Of a stretch of DNA of 64,000 nt, positions 49,969 through 57,734 are shown piece after piece. Position 1 is the first letter of the stretch. Every line of letters begins with the position of its first letter. The stretch comes from Streptomyces clavuligerus. GTDB taxonomy: Bacteria; Actinomycetota; Actinomycetes; Streptomycetales; Streptomycetaceae. The stretch lies in the NCBI RefSeq assembly GCF_005519465.1, contig NZ_CP027858.1, forward strand, positions 5,505,001-5,569,000, written 5' to 3'. Made by a program: the position numbers and the translations under genes. Under the pieces are notes generated by a model. It saw only the letters and a program-made list of their open reading frames with translations. It did no database searches and was not told the origin of the DNA.

Positions 49969-51162
49969 ATGTTCGAGGAGCCCCAGAAACCCGCCCGTTT
50001 CGACCCCCGCGACCCCCTCGGCGTCGACGAGCTGCTCAGCGGCGAGGACCTGGCCTTCCGGGACGCCGTCCGCGGGTGGGCCGGGGAACGGGTGCTCCCG
50101 CACATCACCGAGTGGTACGAACGGGGCGAGCTGCCCGTCGTCCGCGAACTCGCCCGGGAGCTGGGCGGGCTCGGCGCCCTCGGCATGTCGCTCACCGGAT
50201 ACGGCTGCGCGGGCGCCACCCAGATCCAGTACGGGCTCGTCTGTCTGGAGCTGGAGGCCGCCGACTCCGGCATCCGCTCCCTCGTCTCGGTGCAGGGCTC
50301 GCTCGCCATGTACGCGATCCACCGCTACGGCTCCGAGGAGCAGAAGCGGCGCTGGCTGCCCGCGATGGCGGCGGGCGAGGTCATCGGCTGCTTCGGTCTC
50401 ACCGAGCCCGACCACGGCTCCGACCCGGCGGGCATGCGCACCCACGCCCGGCGCGACGGCTCCGACTGGGTGCTCACCGGCCGCAAGATGTGGATCACCA
50501 ATGGCTCGGTCGCGGGGGTCGCCGTGATCTGGGCCCGGACCGACGAGGGCATCCGCGGCTTCGCCGTCCCGACGGAGACCCCCGGCTTCTCGGCCGTGGA
50601 CATCCCGCACAAGTGGTCGCTGCGGGCGAGCGTCACGAGCGAACTGGTGCTGGACGGGGTCCGGCTCCCCGCCGACGCGGTGCTCCCCGGCGCCGTGGGG
50701 CTGCGCGCTCCGCTGAGCTGTCTGTCCCACGCCCGCTACGGGATCGTCTGGGGCTCGATGGGCGCCGCCCGCAGCTCTTTCGCAGCGGCGCTGGAGTACG
50801 CCCGCACCCGGGAGCAGTTCGGCCGTCCCATCGGGGGCTTCCAGCTCACCCAGGCCAAGCTCGCGGACATGGCGGTGGAGCTGCACAAGGGGATTCTGCT
50901 CGCCCACCATCTCGGGGTCCGGATGGACGCGGGCCGGCTCCTGCCGGAGCAGGTCAGCTTCGGGAAGCTGAACAATGTACGGGAGGCGATCGACATCTGC
51001 CGCACCGCGCGCACGATCCTGGGGGCGAACGGGATCTCGCTGGAGTATCCCGTCATGCGGCACGCGGCGAATCTGGAGTCGGTGCTCACCTACGAGGGCA
51101 CCGTGGAGATGCACCAGCTCGTGCTGGGGAAGGCGCTCACGGGCCTGGACGCCTTCCGGTGA
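49969..51162 (+). CDS. Acyl-CoA dehydrogenase (glutaryl-CoA type)
   Basis: A 397-residue FAD enzyme. Conserved blocks: CFGLTEPDHGSDPAGMRTHA (FAD/substrate loop), KMWITNGSVAGVAVIWARTD, ARYGIVWGSMGAARSSFAAALEYARTREQFGRP and the catalytic Glu in LTYEGTVEMHQLVLGKALTG. TYEGT and ANLES are closest to glutaryl-CoA dehydrogenases, so lysine or tryptophan breakdown is a plausible pathway, though substrate cannot be fixed. GCGGAGG precedes the ATG. It follows the MFS gene by 65 nt and may be co-transcribed. Confidence 0.92.
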   Translation: MFEEPQKPARFDPRDPLGVDELLSGEDLAFRDAVRGWAGERVLPHITEWYERGELPVVRELARELGGLGALGMSLTGYGCAGATQIQYGLVCLELEAADSGIRSLVSVQGSLAMYAIHRYGSEEQKRRWLPAMAAGEVIGCFGLTEPDHGSDPAGMRTHARRDGSDWVLTGRKMWITNGSVAGVAVIWARTDEGIRGFAVPTETPGFSAVDIPHKWSLRASVTSELVLDGVRLPADAVLPGAVGLRAPLSCLSHARYGIVWGSMGAARSSFAAALEYARTREQFGRPIGGFQLTQAKLADMAVELHKGILLAHHLGVRMDAGRLLPEQVSFGKLNNVREAIDICRTARTILGANGISLEYPVMRHAANLESVLTYEGTVEMHQLVLGKALTGLDAFR

Positions 51163-51252
51163 CGGTGGGGTGGCCTCGCGGACCCGCGGGGGACGGGTGT
51201 CCGGGGCCAGGACCGGAAAACGAACGGCGGCGGGGGTGGTGAGCGCGCCCGT

Positions 51253-51693
51253 TCAGCTCTGGTTGTAGAAGCCGTCCTGGGCGCGGCCCGCGCTCTCCTG
51301 GCCGACGACCTGGGTGTTGGCCGGGCTGAGCAGGAAGACCCGGGTGGCCACCCGCTCGATGGAGCCGCGCAGCCCGAAGGTCAGCCCGGCGGCGAAGTCG
51401 ACGACCCGCTTGGCGTCGGCCGACTCCAGCGAGGTGAGGTTGACGATCACGGGGACGCCCTCGCGGAACAGCTCGCCGATCCCCCGGGCGTCCCGGAAGC
51501 ACGTCGGGGAGACCGTCGCGATTCTGCGGCCCTCCTCCTGCGCGGAGTCGGTGGCGACCCGCACCCGGGGGTCGGTGACCCAGGCGTCACCCGTCTCTCC
51601 ACTCTCGGAGTACTCGGCGTACTCGTCGGCGTAGTAGCGCTCGTCGTTGTCGACGAGACCCAGCCAGGCGCTCGCCTTGCGCACAGATCCCAT
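51253..51693 (-). CDS. sflA: SepF-like protein SflA
   Basis: A 146-residue SepF-family protein. The N-terminal amphipathic membrane helix region [17 protein letters not shown] is followed by a Tyr/Glu-rich linker and the SepF domain ([52 protein letters not shown] ... VFLLSP). S. coelicolor has three such proteins; this one is next to the DUF5685 gene as SflA (SCO1749, from memory) is, and not with ftsZ. SflA/SflB influence FtsZ and DivIVA localisation in sporulation. ATG with AAGGAGG 6 nt upstream. Confidence 0.88.
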   Translation of the reverse strand: MGSVRKASAWLGLVDNDERYYADEYAEYSESGETGDAWVTDPRVRVATDSAQEEGRRIATVSPTCFRDARGIGELFREGVPVIVNLTSLESADAKRVVDFAAGLTFGLRGSIERVATRVFLLSPANTQVVGQESAGRAQDGFYNQS

Positions 51694-52022
51694 GGACGCC
51701 TCCTTCCACTGCGGTCCGCTTACGAGCGGTCTTTCGTTTTTCCTGTCCCTATCGTCGTCCATCATGCGGATCGCGTGCCACGTCGCTACGCCGCTGACCG
51801 CCGCACCAGTTTTTCGTGACGGGACTGGTGCAGAAGATGTGGTGCTTCGTCAGCTTTCTTCCACTCCGGGGTGGATGGTCCGCACAAAATATGAAAGTCG
51901 GCCCGGATGGGTGACCGGATGGGTGAGGCGCGCGGCGCACGGCGGCGCGGAGCGGCCGCTACGATGCCTGCCGCACAGCTGATCGACTGATCGGCGTGGG
52001 ACGCATCCACGGGGGGAATGCG
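51694..52022. other. Divergent intergenic region, sflA / DUF5685
   Basis: 329 nt containing the sflA and DUF5685 promoters. TACGAT (51960-51965) is a likely -10 for the DUF5685 gene, about 58 nt before its ATG. TGATCGACTGATCGG at 51980-51994 is a small direct repeat. Nothing else is recognised. Confidence 0.4.
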
Positions 52023-53261
52023 ATGTTCGGAATGGTCCGTCCCTGCGCGCACCGGCTCACCCAGGGGCTCAGAACGGAGTGGCTGGCCCATCTCTGCGGG
52101 CTCTGTCTCGCGCTCCGCTCCGACCACGGGCAGCTCGCCCGGGTGGTCACCAACTACGACGGGCTGATCGTCTCCGTGCTGACGGAGGCTCAGTCCGAAC
52201 GCTCCCCCGCACACCGCCGCACCGCCGGGCCCTGCCCGCTGCGGGCGATGCGCACGGCACCCGTCGCCCGGGGCGAGGGCGCCCGGCTCGCGGCGGCCGT
52301 CTCCCTGGTGCTGGCCTCGGCGAAGGTCCACGACCATCTGGCCGACGGGGACACGCGCGTCCTGGCGCGCGGACCGGTCGCGACAGCGGCCCGCCGGGTC
52401 GCCGAGCGCTGGGCGGGGGCCGGGGCGCGGACCGGGGCGGGCGTGGGCTTCGACACCGCCGTCCTGCTGGACGCCGTCGGACGCCAGTCCGGCATCGAGG
52501 CCCTGGCCGGTCCCGGCACCGCGCTGTCGACCGTCACCGAACCCACCGAGACCGCCACCGCCGCGGCCTTCGCGCACACCGCCGTCCTCGCCGGACGTCC
52601 CGGGAACGCGGCCCCGCTGGCCGAGGCGGGACGGCTCTTCGGACGGCTCGCCCATCTGCTGGACGCCGTCGAGGACCAAGGGGCGGACGCGCGGTCCGGG
52701 GCCTGGAATCCGCTGACCGCCACCGGCACCTCGCGCGCGGCGGCGCGGCGGCTCGCGGACGACGCCGTGCACGGCATCCGGCTCGCGCTGCGCGACGTCC
52801 GCTTCATCGACGACCGGCTGATCCACCGTCTCCTCGCCCATGAACCGGCCGTGTCGGTCCGCCGCGCGTTCGGCGGGACGGGCTGCGCCCACCCACCGGA
52901 CGTCCGGATGTCGGACGGCGGTCAGGGGAGCGGTCAGGGGAGCCACCCGTACGACGGCCCCCACGGCGGGGGCCTCTCGGGCGGCTCCCCCGGGGACGGT
53001 GTCCCCGGCGGCGGGTCCTCCAGCGCCGGCGGTACGGGCGGTACGGGGGGCTCCGGTGGTGCCGCGTCCGCGCCCCGGCAGCCGGAGCCGAGGGGGTTCC
53101 TCGCCGGCTGTGCCGCGTTCACCCGGCTCTTCTGCACCTGCCGGATCTGCTGTGCCCAGGAGTACGAGGGCCCCTGGTCCCGCAGGAAGCGCGAGGGCTG
53201 CTGCCGTCAGTACGACTGCGTGGAGAACTCCTGCGAAGGCGTCTGCTGCCCCTGCAACTGA
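52023..53261 (+). CDS. DUF5685 family protein with Cys-rich tail
   Basis: A 412-residue protein of the DUF5685 family, conserved in Streptomyces next to sflA, function unknown. Its start MFGMVRPCAHRL and AHLCGLCLALRSDHGQLAR contain Cys residues that may bind metal; the centre is helical (AAAFAHTAVLAGRPGNAAPLAEAGRLFGRLAHLLDAVEDQ). A Gly/Ser-rich linker of about 55 residues precedes a C-terminal segment with 12 Cys in about 50 residues (FCTCRICCAQEYEG ... GCCRQYDCVENSCEGVCCPCN). GGGGGGAA precedes the ATG. It could be a redox- or metal-sensing or structural protein (inference). Confidence 0.8.
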   Translation: MFGMVRPCAHRLTQGLRTEWLAHLCGLCLALRSDHGQLARVVTNYDGLIVSVLTEAQSERSPAHRRTAGPCPLRAMRTAPVARGEGARLAAAVSLVLASAKVHDHLADGDTRVLARGPVATAARRVAERWAGAGARTGAGVGFDTAVLLDAVGRQSGIEALAGPGTALSTVTEPTETATAAAFAHTAVLAGRPGNAAPLAEAGRLFGRLAHLLDAVEDQGADARSGAWNPLTATGTSRAAARRLADDAVHGIRLALRDVRFIDDRLIHRLLAHEPAVSVRRAFGGTGCAHPPDVRMSDGGQGSGQGSHPYDGPHGGGLSGGSPGDGVPGGGSSSAGGTGGTGGSGGAASAPRQPEPRGFLAGCAAFTRLFCTCRICCAQEYEGPWSRRKREGCCRQYDCVENSCEGVCCPCN

Positions 53262-53531
53262 CCCCCCGTCACACCGGACAGCCGCGCGCGGGCACGGCAC
53301 GGCACGCCGCGGCGCCGGTGGTGGGCGGGAGACATGAGGGGAAGGGGCGTGTGCTCGCGAGAGGTGAGGACAGAGCCATGACAGCGATGGACGGACAACG
53401 AAAAAAGGGGGATCACAGCGGGAGACATCGGTGCGGTGCGCTGTGCCGGCCGGGGTGCGTCAGCAGGACACCCGGAGCGTCACCGGGACGGGCCGTCGGC
53501 CCGTCGAACCGTCCACCGCGACCGCGGCAGT

Positions 53532-53561
53532 CGGGTCACAACGGGTCACATCGGGTCAACA
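53532..53561 (+). repeat. Three 10-bp direct repeats
   Basis: CGGGTCACAA, CGGGTCACAT and CGGGTCAACA follow each other without gaps, putting GGGTCA on one helical face three times. This looks like an array of protein-binding half-sites, 138 nt upstream of the TTGACA promoter candidate. Confidence 0.5.
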
Positions 53562-53698
53562 GGAAGCCGACCACACCCGACCGAAGTCGATGTGGGGGCG
53601 CTTGACCAGCGACTGCTGTGACGACATGGCCCCAGTGGAACAGCCATCCGATGCCGCGTCAACCGGCTCTGGGACGGCTGCCCACAGTGTGGACGCCC

Positions 53699-53729
53699 TT
53701 GACAGCGGTCCGTGCCCACCGCCTAGCCT
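53699..53729 (+). promoter_or_regulatory. Candidate promoter of the monooxygenase operon
   Basis: TTGACA (53699-53704), 19 nt, TAGCCT (53724-53729), a good vegetative-type pair. Transcription from about 53736 would leave a leader of some 460 nt before the first monooxygenase gene. Confidence 0.5.
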
Positions 53730-53844
53730 CGGGGCGGGGAGTCGTGCTGAGGGGCGCGTTCCCCCGCGCGACGCACCGGTACGACCAGCACCGGTGCCCC
53801 GGTGAGGGCGGCCGTGCTCGATCCCGTTTCCACGGAGCCCTCGT

Positions 53845-54015
53845 ATGGCCGTGCCCACCGGCACTTCCCCCGACCTCTCCGCACCCCTGGTGCTCCCCGG
53901 TTCCGCGCCCGCGGGCGTTCCCGACCGCAGCCGCGACCGCGCCTGTCCGCGCCCCCGTTCGTACGACTGTCCGCGCCACCGGGCCGCAACCGCGAAGCCC
54001 CGGCAGCCGTGGTGA
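53845..54015 (+). CDS. Possible 56-residue leader peptide gene
   Basis: An ATG with CGGAG 7 nt upstream opens a 56-codon frame inside the long leader of the monooxygenase operon. The peptide starts MAVPTGTSPDLSAPLVL and ends in a basic stretch with two Cys (RACPRPRSYDCPRHRAATAK). No family is recognised, and it does not match the CRHVD-type cysteine-attenuator leaders known upstream of sulfur-metabolism genes. Low confidence. Confidence 0.25.
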   Translation: MAVPTGTSPDLSAPLVLPGSAPAGVPDRSRDRACPRPRSYDCPRHRAATAKPRQPW

Positions 54016-54194
54016 CGGTCGGCGGCGGCGCGCGTCACCGCCCCTGGCCCGCCCCGTGCCGCGCGGGCGCCTTACGTCCCCCGGCGCACGGGGACGGCGG
54101 GCCGCCGCGGCGCGCGGCCCCGGCCGGCGCCGCGCGTACCCGATCCCAGCCGTACCGCCCGCCCAGGACCCGACCCTCCGGAAAGGCAGCCCTC

Positions 54195-55301
54195 ATGCCC
54201 TCCGCCATCCGTCCGCTGCATCTGGCCGTCGCGCTCGACGGCCCGGCCCGCTTCGACGCCGGGCACTACGCCGCCCTCGCCGCGCTGGCCGAACGGGGCG
54301 CCCTCGACTTCGTCACCCTCGGGGACCCCCTCACCCGTCCCGGGCCCGACGCGCTCTCCGTCCTCGCCCATGTCGCCCCGCTCACCCGGCGGATCGGCCT
54401 GGTGCCGACCGTCGCCGTGACCCACGCCGAGCCGTACGCCGTCTCCGCCGCCGTCGCCACCCTCGACTGGGTGAGCCAGGGCCGGGCGGGCTGGACGGTG
54501 GGGACCTCGGCGAGCGGGGCCGAGGCCCGGCTCTTCGGCCGCGGCCCGGCGCCCGCCGGGACCGTGTGGCGGGAGGCGGGCGAGATCATCGACACCGTGA
54601 CCCGGCTCTGGGACGGTCCCGCCGCCGACGCCGGACCCGCTAACGCCGTCCCGGGCACGGAACGCCCGGTCGGCGCGGGCACCGGACGGCACTCCGGCCG
54701 CCCGGAGCCGTACGGGCAGCCGGGACCGCCCGGCCGCCCGGCGGTGTTCCGGCCGCCCCAGCGACGGCCGCCCGTCGTCGTGGACCTCGGCGGTGCGGGG
54801 GAGCCGGGCCGCCGGGTCGCCGCCCGCCACGCCGACGTCGTGCTGATCCGCGCCGGGACGCCCGAGGAGGCCGAACAGCGGCGCCGTGTCCTGCTGACGG
54901 AGGCCGCGGCGCTGGGCCGCGACCCCGCCGCCCTCCGGGTACTGCTCTCGCTCTCCGTCGACCTCGGCGAGGGCGAGCCCTGCCCGCAGCCCGGACTCGC
55001 CCCCTCCCGGCAACGCCGGGTCCGGGCCGCGCACTTCAGCGGCGGACCGGTCGAACTCGCCGAGCTGATCGCCCGCTGGCACCGGGACGGCGTGGTGGAC
55101 GGCTTCCATCTCGCGCCCCTGCTGCCCCACCGCGACCTGGAACGCATCGTCAACGGCACGGTCGCGCTGCTCCAGCACCGCAGCCTCTTCCGCGCCTTCC
55201 ACCCGGGCGGCACCCTCCGCGAACATCTGGGGCTCACCCGGAGCGCGGGATTCCGTACCGCCGCCGCCCCTGCCCCCGCCGCCGCCGGGAGGGCCCGATG
55301 A
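54195..55301 (+). CDS. LLM-class flavin-dependent oxidoreductase
   Basis: A 368-residue luciferase-like monooxygenase of the NtaA/SnaA/DszA group. LHLAVALDGPARFDAGHYAALAALAERGALDFVTLGD is the first barrel strand and helix; LTRRIGLVPTVAVTHAEPYAVSAAVATLDWVSQGRAGWTVGTSAS is the flavin-binding core. A 40-residue Pro/Gly-rich insertion sits near residue 155-195. Such enzymes oxidise sulfonates, aromatic N/S compounds or polyketides with FMNH2. ATG follows GAAAGG. Its stop overlaps the next monooxygenase start (ATGA). Confidence 0.88.
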   Translation: MPSAIRPLHLAVALDGPARFDAGHYAALAALAERGALDFVTLGDPLTRPGPDALSVLAHVAPLTRRIGLVPTVAVTHAEPYAVSAAVATLDWVSQGRAGWTVGTSASGAEARLFGRGPAPAGTVWREAGEIIDTVTRLWDGPAADAGPANAVPGTERPVGAGTGRHSGRPEPYGQPGPPGRPAVFRPPQRRPPVVVDLGGAGEPGRRVAARHADVVLIRAGTPEEAEQRRRVLLTEAAALGRDPAALRVLLSLSVDLGEGEPCPQPGLAPSRQRRVRAAHFSGGPVELAELIARWHRDGVVDGFHLAPLLPHRDLERIVNGTVALLQHRSLFRAFHPGGTLREHLGLTRSAGFRTAAAPAPAAAGRAR

Positions 55302-56584
55302 GCGCGCCCCGGCTCCGGCTCGCCGCCCGGGTCCCCGGTCCGGACGGCGCCCCCGCCGAGGACGGGGCCGCCGCCCCCGGACCCCCGCCGCCCCCCGTCC
55401 CCTCCTTCTCCTCCTTCTCCCCCTTCTCTTCCTTCTCCTCCTGCGAACGGCTGGCCCGGACCGCCGAACGCGGACTCTTCGACTTCCTTCTCCTCACCGG
55501 GGACCGGGCGCACCGGGACGGCCCGGCCACCGGCCCCGGCGCGGGCTGCCGCCCCGAGCCGCTGACCGTGCTCGGCGCGCTGGCCGCCGTCACCGACCGG
55601 CTCGGCCTCGCCGCCGGGGTCGACCCCCTCCACGACGAGCCCTACGCCCCGGCCCGCCGACTGGCCTCCCTCGACCACCTCAGCGGCGGTCGCGCCGCCT
55701 GCCATCTGGAGACCGCGCCCGACAACGCCGGACACGGCGTCCGGGTCGCGGAGTTCCTGCGGACCGCTCGGGAGCTGTGGGACTCCTGGAGCCCCTGCGG
55801 GCAGCAGCGTTCCGTCGTCCACCGGGGGCGGCACTTCACCGTCGAGGGGGAGTTCACCGTTCCGCGCTCCCCGCAGGGGCACCCCGTGGTCATCCAGGAG
55901 GACGGCCGTACCGAGGGCCGCGACCTGGCCGCGCGGACCGCCGATGTGCTCGTCGTCCGGCAGCACTCGGCGCGGGCCGCCCGGGGGGTCGCGGCGGACA
56001 TCACGGCCCGGCTCGCCGCCCACGGCCGGGCCCCCGGCGACCTCAGGGTCATGCCGGAGGTCACCGTCGTCCTCGGGGACACCGCGGCCGAGGCCCGGGA
56101 GCGGGCCGGTGAACTGGACCGGCTCCGGGTCCCGCCGGGGCACGCGCTGCGGGCCCTGGGCCGGATCTGGGGCCGCGACCTGTCCGGGTACGACCCCGAC
56201 GGTCCGCTGCCCGGCCTCGACCCGGACCCCGGGCCGCCGGGACCGGGGCGGGCCCCCGCCGACGAACGGCTGCGGACGGCCGCCCGCTGGCGCGCCCTCG
56301 CGGCGGACGGGGGACTCTCCATCCGGCGGACGGTGGCCCGGGCCACCGCCCCGCCGCCGCTCGCCGGTACCCCGCAGGACGTCGCCGGGCGGATGGACAC
56401 CCTCGTACGGGAGGGCGTGGCCGACGGTTTCGTCCTCGTCCCCCATCCCGCGGCGGGCGGACTCGACGACTTCGTGGACCGTGTGGTTCCGCTGCTCCAG
56501 GAGCGCGGGGTCTTCCGTACGGCCTACGAGGGCCCCACGCTCCGCTCCCACCTCGGCCTGGCCGCGCCGGTGTGGAAGGGTTGA
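55298..56584 (+). CDS. Second LLM-class flavin-dependent oxidoreductase
   Basis: A 428-residue paralogue of the preceding gene, in the same NtaA/DszA group. RTAERGLFDFLLLTGDRA, VTDRLGLAAGVDPLHDEPYAPARRLASLDHLSGGRAACHLET and FHG-like RHFTVEGEFTVPRSPQGHPVVIQE are the conserved segments. A low-complexity insertion SFSSFSPFSSFSS lies near residue 36-48 and is encoded by 45 uninterrupted pyrimidines. Coupled to the upstream gene by ATGA and followed 4 nt later by the DUF1684 gene, so all three form an operon. Confidence 0.86.
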   Translation: MSAPRLRLAARVPGPDGAPAEDGAAAPGPPPPPVPSFSSFSPFSSFSSCERLARTAERGLFDFLLLTGDRAHRDGPATGPGAGCRPEPLTVLGALAAVTDRLGLAAGVDPLHDEPYAPARRLASLDHLSGGRAACHLETAPDNAGHGVRVAEFLRTARELWDSWSPCGQQRSVVHRGRHFTVEGEFTVPRSPQGHPVVIQEDGRTEGRDLAARTADVLVVRQHSARAARGVAADITARLAAHGRAPGDLRVMPEVTVVLGDTAAEARERAGELDRLRVPPGHALRALGRIWGRDLSGYDPDGPLPGLDPDPGPPGPGRAPADERLRTAARWRALAADGGLSIRRTVARATAPPPLAGTPQDVAGRMDTLVREGVADGFVLVPHPAAGGLDDFVDRVVPLLQERGVFRTAYEGPTLRSHLGLAAPVWKG

Positions 56585-56588
56585 CGGT

Positions 56589-57458
56589 ATGAGCACGGAC
56601 GCACGGCACACGGACACGGACACCGGCACGGGCCCACGGGCGAACCCGCGGGCGACGGACGGCGGGGCAGCCCCGGCAGAGCCGCCCCAGGAGTGGCTGA
56701 CCTGGAAGGAGCGGCGGGCGCGGACCATCTCCGCGCCGTACGGGCCGCTCTCGCTGACCGGGACCCACTGGCTGGACGACCACCCCGACGGGCTGCTGCC
56801 CGGCATCCCCGGCCACTGGCGCGCGGACGGCGACGCGGTGGTCCTCACCGCCCGGCCCGGGGACGGCATCACCCTCGACGGCACCCCCGCCGCCGGGGAG
56901 GCCCGGCTCACCGCGTACCACGGGCCCGTCCCCGACGCGCCCCTCGCCCACGGGGAACGCCGGCTGGTGATCCTGCGGCGCGAGGGGCTGTGGGCCGTTC
57001 GCGCCTTCGACCCCGCCGCTCCGGCGCGCACGGAGTTCCCCGGGATCGAGGTCGGCGCGTACGACCCCGCGCGGGTGCTGGCGGGGCGCTTCCGCGCCTA
57101 CCCGGAGCACCGCAGCGTCCGGGTGGGGAACGCCGACGGACGGGAGCGCGGGCTCGGCCTCGCCGGTGACCTCGTCTTCACCGCGGACGGAACGGAACAC
57201 ACCCTTCAGGTGGCGGTCGAGGAGGACGGCTCGCTCTGGGCCGTGTTCGCCGATGCGAGCAGCGGGAACGGGAGTTACCGTTTCCGCTTCCTCCGTCCCC
57301 CGGCCCCGGCGCCCGACGGCACGGTCCCCGTCGACCTCAACCGCGCGCTGCTTCCCCCGTGCGCCTTCGCGGACCACTTCATCTGTCCCTTCCCGCCCCC
57401 GGGGAACACCCTTCCGTTCGCGGTGGCAACGGGGGAGCGCGCCGTCCGGTCGCGCTGA
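56589..57458 (+). CDS. DUF1684 domain protein
   Basis: A 289-residue DUF1684 protein. After a 33-residue acidic/basic leader the family domain runs from EWLTWKERRARTISAPYGPLSLTGTHWLD to the C-terminal VDLNRALLPPCAFADHFICPFPPPGNTLPFAV, where N-R-x-x-x-P-P-C-A-F is the family's hallmark. Biochemistry is unknown; DUF1684 genes often accompany flavin monooxygenases. It starts 4 nt after the second monooxygenase, so it is the third gene of that operon. Confidence 0.9.
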   Translation: MSTDARHTDTDTGTGPRANPRATDGGAAPAEPPQEWLTWKERRARTISAPYGPLSLTGTHWLDDHPDGLLPGIPGHWRADGDAVVLTARPGDGITLDGTPAAGEARLTAYHGPVPDAPLAHGERRLVILRREGLWAVRAFDPAAPARTEFPGIEVGAYDPARVLAGRFRAYPEHRSVRVGNADGRERGLGLAGDLVFTADGTEHTLQVAVEEDGSLWAVFADASSGNGSYRFRFLRPPAPAPDGTVPVDLNRALLPPCAFADHFICPFPPPGNTLPFAVATGERAVRSR

Positions 57459-57734
57459 CCCCCGGGCGGCCCCGCCCCCGCCCGGCGTGCCGGGGACCCG
57501 GCGGGTGTCCGGGACCCGGTGTGCCGGGCCCCGGACCTCGGGAGCGGGGGGCGGGGCGGGGGCGCGCGGCGGGCCGAACGCCCCCTTGCGGGGCCGGACC
57601 CGCCCGCCGAATACTCCCAACGGCGCCTGTCAGGGCATGCGGCAGCCGGGAACGGGACGGTGTCGACCACGACGGCGCCTCACGGGTCGCGGACGTCACA
57701 CCGGGCCCCTGAATCCCTCCGGGAGGAATGCCAC

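Larger units (their letters stand above)
53262..54194. other. Long gene-poor region before the monooxygenase operon
   Basis: 933 nt. Seen: three 10-bp direct repeats (53532-53561), a TTGACA promoter candidate (53699-53729), and a 56-codon open frame (53845-54015). Longer frames on both strands here are Arg/Ser/Pro-rich and not convincing. This gap marks a change from sflA-DUF5685 (conserved order) to accessory genes. Confidence 0.5.

Noticed and set aside
53556..54038. Minus-strand frame of 160 codons before the monooxygenase operon
   Set aside because: Arg/Gly-rich without conserved motifs, and it lies across the best promoter and repeat array.
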